Source: Pseudomonas fulva 12-X (GTDB taxonomy: Bacteria > Pseudomonadota > Gammaproteobacteria > Pseudomonadales > Pseudomonadaceae). From it: 64,000 bases of DNA. The position numbers and the translations under genes were made by a program. The stretch spans positions 3,425,001 to 3,489,000 of the forward strand of contig NC_015556.1 of assembly GCF_000213805.1 (NCBI RefSeq). Reading direction: 5' to 3'. The notes under the pieces were generated by a model. The model worked only from the letters and a program-made list of their open reading frames with translations, did not search any database and was not told where the DNA came from. Of this stretch, positions 52,037-61,066 are shown piece after piece. Each line of letters starts with the position of its first letter. Position 1 is the first letter of the stretch.

Positions 52037-52978
52037 ATGGCCGACAGCGCTTTCTTTTGCCCGCTCACCCACGAAGGCATCCTTGCCGTGCGCGGCCCGG
52101 ATGCGGGTAAGTTCCTGCAGGGCCAGATCACCTGCAACATCAATTACCTCGGCACCAGCGGTTCCAGCCTAGGCGCGCGCTGCACGCCCAAGGGCCGCAT
52201 GCTGTCGAGCTTTCGTATCGTCAGCGTAGCCGATGGCTTTCTCCTGGCCATGAGCCGGGAACTGCTGGAGGCGCAACTCGCCGAGCTGCAGAAATACGCG
52301 GTGTTCTCCAAGGCCAAGCTCGGCGATGAAAGCGCCGCATGGATTCGCTTCGGCCTGCGCGGCGCCGATGCTGCCCTCAAGGCCCTGGGGCTCGAACTCG
52401 CCGCCGAGGCTGACAGCGTTGCCAGCACGGACACGCTGATTGCCATTCGCCTCAGCGACGGCCGCGCCGAACTATGGGCACCGGCAGAACAAGCCCAAGC
52501 CCTGCATGCACGCCTGAGCGAAGCGCTTCCTGAGGCCAACCTCAATGACTGGCTGCTGGCGCAGATCCGCGCCGGCATCGGCCAGGTCACCGGCAGCACC
52601 CGCGAGCTGTTCATCCCGCAGATGATCAACCTGCAGGCAGTCGGCGGCGTGAGCTTCAAGAAAGGCTGCTATACCGGCCAGGAAATCGTCGCCCGCATGC
52701 AGTACCTGGGCAAGCTCAAGCGCCGCCTGTATCGCCTGCGCATGGCCGGTGATCAACCGCCGGCGCCGGGCAGCGAACTGTTTTCGCCGGTACACCGCAG
52801 CGCGGTGGGCGAAGTGGTGCTGGCGGCCGTTAGCAGCGAGGGTGTCGAGCTTCTGGCAGTGCTGCAGGAAGATGCCGCGCTCGACGGCCATATTCATCTG
52901 GACAGCCTCGAAGGGTTACCGCTCAAGCTGCTCGAGTTGCCGTATACGCTGGACAGCAACCGCGAGATCCAGCGCTGA
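52037..52978 (+). CDS. ygfZ: Folate-binding protein YgfZ
   Basis: 313 residues, GcvT-like fold, involved in Fe-S cluster maintenance. Start ADSAFFCPLTHEGILAVRGP; the conserved KGCYTGQE motif is in SFKKGCYTGQEIVARMQYLG. ATG 52037; the frame extends to 51947 but that stretch overlaps the divergent promoter region with sdhE. Confidence 0.92.
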   Translation: MADSAFFCPLTHEGILAVRGPDAGKFLQGQITCNINYLGTSGSSLGARCTPKGRMLSSFRIVSVADGFLLAMSRELLEAQLAELQKYAVFSKAKLGDESAAWIRFGLRGADAALKALGLELAAEADSVASTDTLIAIRLSDGRAELWAPAEQAQALHARLSEALPEANLNDWLLAQIRAGIGQVTGSTRELFIPQMINLQAVGGVSFKKGCYTGQEIVARMQYLGKLKRRLYRLRMAGDQPPAPGSELFSPVHRSAVGEVVLAAVSSEGVELLAVLQEDAALDGHIHLDSLEGLPLKLLELPYTLDSNREIQR

Positions 52979-53026
52979 CATACACTGCGCATCGTCTGCC
53001 ATCACTCTGCCAATAACGAGAATTTC

Positions 53027-53863
53027 ATGAGCAAACTCGCCGAGAAAGTCCTGCTGGATCTGACCAGGGCCATCGACAACGATGAACTGGTGCTACCCAC
53101 CCTGCCCGAGGTCGCCCTGAAGGTTCGCGAGGCAGCGGAAGACCCCAACGTGGGTATTCCCGAAATGACCAAGGTGATCGGTAACGATGCCGCACTGACC
53201 GCCCGCATCGTCAAGGTGGTCAACAGCCCGCTGCTGCGCACCAATCGGGAAATCACCGACCTGCAGATGGCCATCGGCCGCCTGGGTATCAACTACACCT
53301 GCAACCTGGCCACGGGTCTGGCCATGGAACAGATGTTCCAGGCGACCACCGACGTGGTCGACCGCAAGATGCGCGAAGTGTGGACCAAGAGCACCGAGAT
53401 CGCCGGCATCTGCCACGTGCTGTGTCGCCACTACACCCGCCTGATGCCGGACCAGGCCACCCTTGCCGGCCTGGTGCACCAGATCGGCGTACTGCCGATT
53501 CTCACCTACGCCGAAGAGCACAGCGAGCTGCTGTCCGACTCGATCAGCCTCAACCACGTGATCGAGCAGATTCACCCGATCATTGGTGACAAGATCCTGC
53601 GCACCTGGGAATTCCCGGAAATGATCGCTTGCATCCCCAGCCAGTACCTGAACTTCAGCCGCGACGGCGGCAAGGTGGACTACGTCGACATCGTCCAGGT
53701 GGCCACCCTGCAAAGCATGCTCGGCACGCCGCACCCCTACACACAGCTGGACTGGAGCCAGATTCCGGCGTTCGCCAAGCTCGGCATCAAGCCGGACCTG
53801 GACATGCACGCCGATGAAGACCTGTCGGCGGCGATGGATGCTGCCATGACCATGCTGCAGTAA
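53027..53863 (+). CDS. HDOD domain protein
   Basis: 278 residues, almost all an HDOD domain (about 20-215): LPTLPEVALKVREAAEDP, GNDAALTARIVKVVNSPLLR and LAGLVHQIGVLPILTYAEEH. No GGDEF or EAL domain is attached. HDOD proteins act in signalling and motility; the specific role here is unknown. Same position, after ygfZ, as in P. aeruginosa. Confidence 0.85.
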   Translation: MSKLAEKVLLDLTRAIDNDELVLPTLPEVALKVREAAEDPNVGIPEMTKVIGNDAALTARIVKVVNSPLLRTNREITDLQMAIGRLGINYTCNLATGLAMEQMFQATTDVVDRKMREVWTKSTEIAGICHVLCRHYTRLMPDQATLAGLVHQIGVLPILTYAEEHSELLSDSISLNHVIEQIHPIIGDKILRTWEFPEMIACIPSQYLNFSRDGGKVDYVDIVQVATLQSMLGTPHPYTQLDWSQIPAFAKLGIKPDLDMHADEDLSAAMDAAMTMLQ

Positions 53864-53870
53864 GCGATCC

Positions 53871-53892
53871 GGGGCGAGGTTGACCTCGCCCC
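53871..53892. terminator. Bidirectional hairpin between HDOD gene and tctE
   Basis: GGGGCGAGG (53871-53879) pairs with CCTCGCCCC (53884-53892), loop TTGA. Serves the two convergent genes; only a weak T tract follows. Confidence 0.6.
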
Positions 53893-53902
53893 TTCAGCCC
53901 TT

Positions 53903-55294
53903 TCAGTCCGCTTCGCCTGGAAAGACCACACGCACCAGCAAGCCCTGAGGGCTGGCCTGGTGCAGGCTGATCGCCGCGCGATGCGCACGGCAGATCTCGC
54001 CGACGATGGCCAAACCCAACCCGGCGCCCAACCCCTGGGCCTGACGCCGGTAGAAGCGCTCGAACACCCGCTCGCGGTCTTCCTCGGGAATGCCCGGCCC
54101 ATCATCCTCGACCTCCAACACACCCGGCTCGCTGACGCGCAGGATGACGTTGCCGCCGGCTTCGGTGTAGGCCATGGCGTTGTCGACCAGATTGCACAAC
54201 AGCTCGTTGAGCAGCGTCGGCTCGCCACGAATCCACACCGGCTGCTCGGCCTCCAGCGCCAGAGCGACGCCACGGGAATGAGCCAGGGGCGCCAGTGCCA
54301 TGCCCAGCTCACGGGCCAGCTGACTGAGATCCAGGCGCTGGGCACCGCCTTCGGCAATAGCCCGCGCCCCACTCTCGATCCGCGCCAGAGAGAGCAACTG
54401 GTTGGCCAGGTGAGTCAGGCGATCGGCATTGAGAGCGGCATCTTCCAGCGTCGCGTGCCAGATGCGCGGGTCCTGATCACGCAGGCCCAGCTCGACACGG
54501 GCCTTGAGCGCCGCCAGCGGCGTGCGCAATTCATGGGATGCATCGGCGATGAACTGCGACTGCCGCTCGAACAGACCACGCAAACGGTCGTTGAACTGGT
54601 TCAGCGCATTGACCAGCGGGCGCAGCTCCCGGGGCATGTCTTCATCCGGCAGCGGGCGCAGGTCGTCGCTGTTGCGCGCTGCCACCGTGCGCCGCAGGCT
54701 CTCGAGCGGCCGCAACCCGGCACTGACCGCAAGCCAGACCAGCAGTAGCGCACTGAGCGACAACAGCCCCATGCGCCACAATGTGCCGAGCAGCAGCTCG
54801 CGGGTCATGCGCTCCCGGGCGCCCTGGGTCTCGGCGACGCGAATCTCGGCAACCCCGCTGTAACCGGGCTCGCTGACCGGCTGCAGAAAGCTGACCACGC
54901 GCACGCCCTGGCCGCGGTAATCGCCGTCGTAGAACTTGGCCAGCGCCGGGTAATCGTTGGTGCGCGGCGTGTCCGGCGGCGCGGCGGGCAGATCCTCGTA
55001 GCCTGACACCAGCTCGCCCTTGGGCCCAAGCACCTGGTAGTAGATACGCCCGGCACTGTCGTAGGCGAAGGTATCCAGGGCGATATAGGGAACGTTGGCG
55101 CTGAGCATGCCTTCGACGGCGTAAAGCCCGTCGGAGATCGCCCGCGCCGAAGCCAGCAAGGTGCGGTCATAGGCGGTGTCGGCAGCGTGGCGGGCGCTCC
55201 AGTAGGCCGTCAGACTGCTGACCAGAAGAATCACCGTGAACAGCGCGGCGAGCCGGCGAATCAGCCGCCCGCGCAGGCTGCCAGGACTATCCAC
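53903..55294 (-). CDS. tctE: Sensor histidine kinase TctE
   Basis: 463 residues from GTG 55294, which overlaps the tctD stop by eight bases. Two membrane helices (about 14-34 and 170-190) frame a periplasmic sensor (about 35-170). A HAMP-like stretch follows, then HisKA with His in DASHELRTPLAALKARVE and ATPase boxes NLVDNAMAY, DDGPGIPEEDR and GAGLGLAIV. Senses tricarboxylates such as citrate. Confidence 0.9.
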   Translation of the reverse strand: MDSPGSLRGRLIRRLAALFTVILLVSSLTAYWSARHAADTAYDRTLLASARAISDGLYAVEGMLSANVPYIALDTFAYDSAGRIYYQVLGPKGELVSGYEDLPAAPPDTPRTNDYPALAKFYDGDYRGQGVRVVSFLQPVSEPGYSGVAEIRVAETQGARERMTRELLLGTLWRMGLLSLSALLLVWLAVSAGLRPLESLRRTVAARNSDDLRPLPDEDMPRELRPLVNALNQFNDRLRGLFERQSQFIADASHELRTPLAALKARVELGLRDQDPRIWHATLEDAALNADRLTHLANQLLSLARIESGARAIAEGGAQRLDLSQLARELGMALAPLAHSRGVALALEAEQPVWIRGEPTLLNELLCNLVDNAMAYTEAGGNVILRVSEPGVLEVEDDGPGIPEEDRERVFERFYRRQAQGLGAGLGLAIVGEICRAHRAAISLHQASPQGLLVRVVFPGEAD

Positions 55295-55958
55295 CCGTGG
55301 CTTCCAGCAGGTAGCCCAGGCCACGGAAGGTGACGATGCGCACCGCACCGCCCTCGAGCTTCTTGCGCAACCGGTGCACGTAGATCTCGATGGAGTCGGC
55401 GCTCGCTTCCTCGTCCAGGCCGAACACCTGGGAAGCCAGCTGCTCCTTGCTCATCACGCGACCAGGTCGGGAAATCATCGCCTCTAGCACCGCCTGCTCA
55501 CGGGAGGTCAGATTGAGACTTTCATCGAGCAGGGTGAAGCGCCGGGTATCCAGGTCATAAACCAGATCACCGCAGCGCAACTGCTGCTCGCCACCGAGCA
55601 TGCTGCGGCGCAGCAGGGCCTTGACCCGCGCTTCCAGCTCGCTCAGCTCGAAGGGTTTGGCCAGGTAGTCGTCGGCGCCCAGGTTGAGGCCGTGCACGCG
55701 ATCCTTCACTTCGCCGCGGGCGGTGAGCATCAGCACCGGCACGGTCTTGCCGCGGGCACGCAAACGGGCCAGCACCTCGAAGCCGTCCAGGCGCGGCAGG
55801 CCGACATCCAGGATCGCCAGCGCGTATTCCTCGCTGCCAAGGGCAAGATCCGCCGCCACGCCATCATGCAGAACATCCACGGTCCAACCGGCGCTCTTGA
55901 GCGCCTGGGTAACGCTCGCCGCCAATTGCGGATGATCCTCGACCAGCAGTATTCGCAC
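55287..55958 (-). CDS. tctD: Response regulator TctD
   Basis: 223 residues, OmpR family. Receiver domain with phosphoacceptor Asp51 (ALAILDVGLPRLDG) and Lys in DDYLAKPFEL; winged-helix DNA-binding domain (about 125-220) with SADSIEIYVHRLRKKLEG. GTG 55958 (VRILLVEDHPQLAAS) has GGAGG six bases upstream. Divergent from the genes it most likely controls. Confidence 0.92.
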   Translation of the reverse strand: MRILLVEDHPQLAASVTQALKSAGWTVDVLHDGVAADLALGSEEYALAILDVGLPRLDGFEVLARLRARGKTVPVLMLTARGEVKDRVHGLNLGADDYLAKPFELSELEARVKALLRRSMLGGEQQLRCGDLVYDLDTRRFTLLDESLNLTSREQAVLEAMISRPGRVMSKEQLASQVFGLDEEASADSIEIYVHRLRKKLEGGAVRIVTFRGLGYLLEATGG

Positions 55959-56076
55959 TGCAACCTCCACACAAACCATGAGCTTGACCGCCATGTGTGG
56001 CGAGAGTTTACCGCTCGCACGACGAGTTGGCAGTTACGGCGTGCAACGCCTGCGCATATGCAACAAGTTGCCGCAT

Positions 56077-56109
56077 TGAAAGGTTAATGAAAGGTTGCGC
56101 TTCTAGGAT
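56077..56109 (+). promoter_or_regulatory. Candidate TctD operator and promoter of the tct transport genes
   Basis: TGAAAGGTT occurs at 56077-56085 and again at 56088-56096, an 11-base period, followed by TAGGAT (56104-56109) as a possible -10. Tandem repeats of this period overlapping the -35 are typical for OmpR-family activators. Confidence 0.5.
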
Positions 56110-56184
56110 CACTTCCTGGGCGGCTCGATCCTCCCATTCAGCGACATGCATCGTCGCGACAACAATAACAACGGAGTTCCACGC

Positions 56185-56790
56185 ATGCCGATCGCCGCGC
56201 GCCAGGCTATCTCGTATTCGAGTCTTTTGAGCCTCGCTCTGCCGGCTGCCCTCTTCGCCTCCTTCGCCCAGGCTAATGCCCCAGAACCTGCCGTTGCCAG
56301 CCTGGAAGATCAGGCTACCTCCATCGTTCATCAGATTTGCGAGCAAGCGCCCCGTGATCACCGGGAAGACGCTCTGCTGCTCGAAGTAAATCCGCAAGCC
56401 AGCGAAGACCGCGTTGCCAAGGTGCCCGCCGATAGCGAGCAGGCCACTGATCAGCCAAGCGCACAGAAACCACGCGCGCTCAGCCACAGCGTGGCGAGCC
56501 ATGCCCCCTTTTTCATCGATCCTGTCGAACCCGGCTCAGCCGTACGGCAGGCGCGTCACGACTTCAAAGCGCTCGGCGTTCCCGTCCTGCGCTCAATACC
56601 ACTGGGCAACCCTGGCACATACGCAACCAGGGTGGATGCCGCCAGTGGCGACCAGCAACGGGAACGCAACGTCGACTTGAAGTATGTGGCACGCAGCGAT
56701 GCCGCCCGAGACGCAGGCAGCAGCCTGGCGTTCAAGGTGAATCGCTACCGCCTCGACCGATCAGCCGGGCACTCGCGCCAACGCGCGTAG
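56185..56790 (+). CDS. Secreted protein of unknown function in the opdH (porin) position, possibly a porin remnant
   Basis: 201 residues from ATG 56185, preceded by CGGAG. Signal peptide (SSLLSLALPAALFASFAQA) then a low-complexity-like mature part. Near the end, RERNVDLKYVARSDAARDAG resembles a strand repeat of OprD-family porins (pattern ERDxDLxYVxQSGxxK). OpdH, the tricarboxylate porin encoded here in P. aeruginosa, has over 400 residues and ends in an aromatic beta-signal; this protein ends HSRQRA. Codons in the middle are much less GC3-biased than in neighbours. It may be a decayed opdH or an unrelated replacement. Confidence 0.45.
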   Translation: MPIAARQAISYSSLLSLALPAALFASFAQANAPEPAVASLEDQATSIVHQICEQAPRDHREDALLLEVNPQASEDRVAKVPADSEQATDQPSAQKPRALSHSVASHAPFFIDPVEPGSAVRQARHDFKALGVPVLRSIPLGNPGTYATRVDAASGDQQRERNVDLKYVARSDAARDAGSSLAFKVNRYRLDRSAGHSRQRA

Positions 56791-56865
56791 TGAGGCCCGC
56801 CCGCACCGCGCCATGGGCCGGTGTGCTGCTGGTTACACAATAAAGACTCCAACGGAGAACGACCG

Positions 56866-57849
56866 ATGAAAACATCCATGCGTACCATCCTGCTGACCGC
56901 CTCCTGCCTGATGCTGGCCGGTCAAGCCATGGCCGACGAGCCTCGTCGTCCCGAGTGCATCGCACCGGCTGCCCCGGGCGGCGGCTTCGATCTGACCTGC
57001 AAACTGGCGCAGAGCGCGCTGGTGGAAAGCAAGTTGCTCAAGTCGCCGATGCGCGTGACCTACATGCCGGGCGGCGTTGGCGCGGTGGCCTACAACGCGG
57101 TGGTCGCCCAGCGTCCGTCCGAAGCCGGCACCATCACCGCATTCTCCAGCGGTTCGCTGCTCAACCTGGCGCAGGGCAAGTTCGGCCGTTTCGACGAGAA
57201 CGCCGTGAAATGGCTGGCCGGCGTCGGCACCAGCTACGGCGCCCTGGCAGTACGCAAGGACTCGCCCTTCAAGACCCTCGATGACCTGGTCAAGGCTCTC
57301 AAGGAAAACCCGGGCAAAGTGGTGATCGGCTCCGGCGGCACCGTCGGCAGCCAGGACTGGATGCAGACCGCTCTGATCGCGCGCGCTGCCGGTATCGATC
57401 CGCGTGAATTGCGCTACGTGGCGATGGAAGGCGGCGGCGAGCTGGCCACCGCCCTGCTCGGCGGCCACATCCAGGTCGCCAGTACCGACATCTCCGACTC
57501 CGTACCGCACATCGAAAGCGGCGACATGCGCATCCTCGCCGTGTTCTCCGAAGAGCGCCTGCCGGGCAAAGTCGTGGCCGAAATCCCGACCGCCAAGGAG
57601 CAGGGCTATGACGTGATCTGGCCGGTAATCCGTGGTTTCTACCTCGGCCCGAAGGTCAGCGACGAAGCCTACACTTGGTGGAAGAACTCGTTCGACCAGC
57701 TGCTGGCCTCCGAAGATTTCGCCAAGCTGCGTGAAGACCGTGAGCTCTATCCGTTCGCCATGACCGGTGACGAGCTGGACGCCTACGTCAAGAAGCAGGT
57801 CGCGCAGTACAAGGAACTGGCCCAGGAATTCGGCCTGATCCAGCAGTAA
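56866..57849 (+). CDS. tctC: Tripartite tricarboxylate transporter binding protein TctC
   Basis: 327 residues, periplasmic Bug-family receptor. ATG 56866 with GGAG upstream; signal peptide ends near MAGQAMA. Family features: ECIAPAAPGGGFDLTCKLAQ, YMPGGVGAVAYNAV and GSGGTVGSQDWMQTALIA. Binds citrate or other tricarboxylates and delivers them to TctBA. Confidence 0.93.
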   Translation: MKTSMRTILLTASCLMLAGQAMADEPRRPECIAPAAPGGGFDLTCKLAQSALVESKLLKSPMRVTYMPGGVGAVAYNAVVAQRPSEAGTITAFSSGSLLNLAQGKFGRFDENAVKWLAGVGTSYGALAVRKDSPFKTLDDLVKALKENPGKVVIGSGGTVGSQDWMQTALIARAAGIDPRELRYVAMEGGGELATALLGGHIQVASTDISDSVPHIESGDMRILAVFSEERLPGKVVAEIPTAKEQGYDVIWPVIRGFYLGPKVSDEAYTWWKNSFDQLLASEDFAKLREDRELYPFAMTGDELDAYVKKQVAQYKELAQEFGLIQQ

Positions 57850-57878
57850 CACCCACTCAATTCTCAGTACCCCGTCAT

Positions 57879-57899
57879 CCTCTGGGCATTGCCCAGGGG
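57879..57899 (+). promoter_or_regulatory. Intercistronic hairpin between tctC and tctB
   Basis: CTGGGC (57882-57887) pairs with GCCCAG (57891-57896), extended by three more pairs including one G-T. Could attenuate transcription or stabilise tctC mRNA so the receptor exceeds the membrane subunits. Confidence 0.45.
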
Positions 57900-57934
57900 G
57901 TGCCTTTTGCCATGCTCGAATGAGGACTTCCTCA

Positions 57935-58390
57935 ATGTCACAACGCATTTTCGGCGTCGTTCTGCTGCTCGCCTGTGTCGGGCTGGGCGTCGTCGCGTGG
58001 GGCTATCACGCGCCCTTCTCCTATGAACCGGTCGGCCCGCGCGCCTACCCGATGCTGCTGCTGATCCTCATGGGTCTGGGCGCTATCTACCTGCTGGTCA
58101 AGAAACCGAGCACCGCCTCGCACAGCGACGAGCCGCCGCTGGACCGTCACGTGATCAGCAAGGTGGTCGGCTGCGTGATCATCCTCACCATCTACGCCGC
58201 GCTGTTCGAGCCCCTGGGTTTCGTACCGGCCAGCCTGATCTTCGGCATCGCCATGGCCCGTCTGTACGAAGGCACCTGGGTTGCCAGCGTGATTTCCGGC
58301 GTTGTGTTGGCCATTGGTCTGTACGTGCTGTTCGACAAAATCCTCGATGTACCGCTGCCGCTTGGCATCCTGTCCTCCCTGGAGATCTGA
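57935..58390 (+). CDS. tctB: Tripartite tricarboxylate transporter small membrane protein TctB
   Basis: 151 residues with four membrane helices. Opens RIFGVVLLLACVGLGVVAWG and keeps the typical PVGPRAYPMLLLILMGLGAI. ATG 57935 with TGAGGA upstream. Partner of TctA. Confidence 0.9.
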   Translation: MSQRIFGVVLLLACVGLGVVAWGYHAPFSYEPVGPRAYPMLLLILMGLGAIYLLVKKPSTASHSDEPPLDRHVISKVVGCVIILTIYAALFEPLGFVPASLIFGIAMARLYEGTWVASVISGVVLAIGLYVLFDKILDVPLPLGILSSLEI

Positions 58391-58393
58391 TCC

Positions 58394-59908
58394 GTGGAAA
58401 CTTTTAGCTACCTGGGTCAGGGCTTCGGCGTTGCCCTGAGCCCCTACAACCTGTTCACCGCCCTGTGCGGCACCCTGATCGGCACCATCGTCGGCCTGCT
58501 ACCAGGCCTGGGCCCGATCAACGGCGTGGCGCTGCTGATCCCGATCGCCTTCGCACTCGGCCTGCCACCGGAAACCGCGCTGATCCTGCTCGCCGCCGTT
58601 TACCTGGGCTGCGAATATGGCGGTCGTATTTCCTCGATTCTGCTGAACATCCCGGGCGAAGCCTCGGCGGTGATGACCACCCTGGACGGCTACCCGCTGG
58701 CGCGTCAGGGCAAAGCAGGTGTTGCCCTGTCGATCTCCGCCTGGAGCTCGTTCGTCGGCGGCCTGATGGCGACCTGTGGTGTGGTGATCTTCGCCCCGCT
58801 GCTGGCCAAATGGGCGGTGGCCTTCGGCCCGGCTGAATACTTCGTGCTGATGGTGTTCGCCATCGTCTGTCTGGCAGGCATGGCCGGCAACAAACCAATG
58901 AAGACCGCCATCGCGGCCTGTATTGGCTTGTTCCTGTCGTGTGTCGGCATCGACTCCAACAGTGGCGTGTACCGTTTCACCTTTGGCAGCCTCGGCCTGG
59001 CCGACGGCATCCAGTTCGTCGTGCTGGTACTCGGCCTGTTCTCGGTCAGCGAGATTCTGGTACTGCTCGAGCGTACCCACCACGGCCAGAAGGCCATCGA
59101 AGCCAAGGGCCGCATGCTGTTCAACCTCAAGGAAGGTCTGTCGGTACTGGCCACCAACCTGCGCAGCGGCGCGGTCGGTTTTGGCCTGGGCATCCTGCCT
59201 GGCGCCGGGGCGACCCTGGCCAGCGCCGTGGCCTACATGAGCGAAAAACGCCTGGCCGTGAAGGACAACAAGTTCGGTGAAGGTGACCTGCGCGGCCTGG
59301 CCGCTCCGGAAACCGCCAACAGCGCCTCCGCCTGCGGTTCCATGGTGCCGATGCTGACCTTGGGCGTTCCCGGCTCCGGCACCACCGCGGTGATGCTCGG
59401 CGCGCTGACGCTGTACAACATCACCCCGGGCCCGCTGCTATTCCGCGACCAGCCGGACATCGTCTGGGGCCTGATCGCCTCGCTGTTCGTGGCCAACATC
59501 ATGCTCATCGTGATGAACGTGCCGATGATCAAGATCTTCACCAAGATCCTCGCCGTGCCGTACTGGGCACTGGTGCCGGCCATCGCCATCATCACCTCGA
59601 TCGGTGTCTACGCCGTACACGCCACCGCGTTCGACCTGTATCTGATGATCGGCATCGGCGTCGCCGGTTACATCCTGCGCAAGATGGACTTCCCGCTGTC
59701 GGCCATTCTGCTGGGCTTCATCCTCGGTGGCCTGATGGAGCAGAACCTGCGCCGCGCCCTGTCGATCTCCAACGGTGAGCTGAGCATCCTGTTCTCCAGC
59801 CCGATCACCTGGGGCGTCTGGACCCTGATCGTGGCGATGATCGCCCTGCCCTTCTACCGCACCTGGCGCAAGCGCAGCCTGCGCAAGGCCGAAGCGGCCA
59901 ATGCCTGA
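58394..59908 (+). CDS. tctA: Tripartite tricarboxylate transporter large membrane protein TctA
   Basis: 504 residues, about 11-12 helices, the transport channel. Family motifs include GTIVGLLPGLGPINGVALLI, EYGGRISSILLNIPGE and LTLGVPGSGTTAVMLGAL. GTG 58394 lies three bases after the tctB stop. Overlaps the downstream AbrB-family gene by eight bases. Confidence 0.95.
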   Translation: METFSYLGQGFGVALSPYNLFTALCGTLIGTIVGLLPGLGPINGVALLIPIAFALGLPPETALILLAAVYLGCEYGGRISSILLNIPGEASAVMTTLDGYPLARQGKAGVALSISAWSSFVGGLMATCGVVIFAPLLAKWAVAFGPAEYFVLMVFAIVCLAGMAGNKPMKTAIAACIGLFLSCVGIDSNSGVYRFTFGSLGLADGIQFVVLVLGLFSVSEILVLLERTHHGQKAIEAKGRMLFNLKEGLSVLATNLRSGAVGFGLGILPGAGATLASAVAYMSEKRLAVKDNKFGEGDLRGLAAPETANSASACGSMVPMLTLGVPGSGTTAVMLGALTLYNITPGPLLFRDQPDIVWGLIASLFVANIMLIVMNVPMIKIFTKILAVPYWALVPAIAIITSIGVYAVHATAFDLYLMIGIGVAGYILRKMDFPLSAILLGFILGGLMEQNLRRALSISNGELSILFSSPITWGVWTLIVAMIALPFYRTWRKRSLRKAEAANA

Positions 59909-60956
59909 TAGCGGCAACCCGCAAGACCCCCCCAAGCACCTGCGCAACTGGTGGCTCACGCCACTGGTTGGCGCAGTGGGTGGTTACCTGGCCAGCCTCG
60001 TCGGCTGGCCTTTGCCATGGGTGATCGGCTCCCTGCTGGCAGTCATCCTGCTGCGCTGCAGCGGCGTGCTCAGCCAGGAAATGCCAGGCGGCCGTCAGGT
60101 CGGCCAATGGTTGGTGGCCGCCGGCATCGGCCTGCACTTCACCAGTGAGGTGCTCGAGCAGGTGCTCGGCAACCTGACCATCATTCTGTTCGGCGCCTTC
60201 GCCACCCTGGCACTCAGCGCCATCGGCATCGCCGGCCTACGCCGCTCCGGTGTGGACCGCGCTACGGCGTTCTTCGCCAGCATGCCCGGCGGGGCCAGCG
60301 AGATGGTCAACCTGTCCCGGCGCCACGGTGCTCAGCCGGCACGCATCGCCGCCGCGCACAGCGTGCGGCTGCTGATGGTCATCCTGCTGATTCCCGCGCT
60401 GTTCACCTGGGGCTTGCCGCCCATCGAACCCGCAGCGCCGATGCCGGTGGACTGGTTCTGGCTCGCCATTCTGCTGCCGGCAGGTGCCTTGCTGGCTCTA
60501 CTGTGGCGGCGGCTGGGGCAACCCAACCCGTGGATGCTCGGCCCGTTGACGCTGTGCGCCGCGGCCAGCGTGACCTTCGACCTGCATATCGGCATGCCCG
60601 GCTGGCTTGGTCAGCTCGGGCAATGGCTGATCGGCTGCGCCCTGGGCTGTCATTTCGACCGGGCGTTCTTTCGCAGTGCACCGAGCTTTCTGGCTCGCGT
60701 GGTGCTGTTCACATTGCTGGCGATGATCACCACGGCGCTGCTCGGCTCGGCCGTCGGCTGGGCAAGCGGCATCGAGTCGGTGTCGCTGATGCTGGGCATG
60801 ATGCCCGGCGGCATCACCGAACTGTGCCTGACCGCAGAAGCCTTACAGCTATCGGTAGCCCTGGTCACGGCGCTGCAGGCCCTGCGCCTGTTTCTGGTGA
60901 TGTTCCTCGCCGAACCCTTGTTCAGACTATGGCAACGGCACGCGCCGCTGCCCTGA
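59901..60956 (+). CDS. AbrB-family (ammonia-monooxygenase-like) membrane protein
   Basis: 351 residues with about ten helices arranged as two similar halves, each with a glycine-rich motif: WPLPWVIGSLLAVILL / QPNPWMLGPLTL and FASMPGGASEMVNL / GMMPGGITELCLTA. This is the AbrB/putative ammonia monooxygenase duplication family, not the DNA-binding AbrB. The start lies inside the tctA end, so it is translated with the tct genes and probably assists transport. Confidence 0.85.
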   Translation: MPDSGNPQDPPKHLRNWWLTPLVGAVGGYLASLVGWPLPWVIGSLLAVILLRCSGVLSQEMPGGRQVGQWLVAAGIGLHFTSEVLEQVLGNLTIILFGAFATLALSAIGIAGLRRSGVDRATAFFASMPGGASEMVNLSRRHGAQPARIAAAHSVRLLMVILLIPALFTWGLPPIEPAAPMPVDWFWLAILLPAGALLALLWRRLGQPNPWMLGPLTLCAAASVTFDLHIGMPGWLGQLGQWLIGCALGCHFDRAFFRSAPSFLARVVLFTLLAMITTALLGSAVGWASGIESVSLMLGMMPGGITELCLTAEALQLSVALVTALQALRLFLVMFLAEPLFRLWQRHAPLP

Positions 60957-60963
60957 CCGTTCC

Positions 60964-60990
60964 AGCCCGGCTCTACGCCGGGCTTTTTTT
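60964..60990 (+). terminator. Rho-independent terminator of the tct operon
   Basis: AGCCCGGC (60964-60971) pairs with GCCGGGCT (60977-60984), loop TCTAC, then a run of T. Confidence 0.9.
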
Positions 60991-61066
60991 AGCGGATATG
61001 TCCGGACGCCTGCTGTCGACATGGCTGGCGTACTCTTTCCAGGCGCGCGTACCCAAAGGAGGCGAC

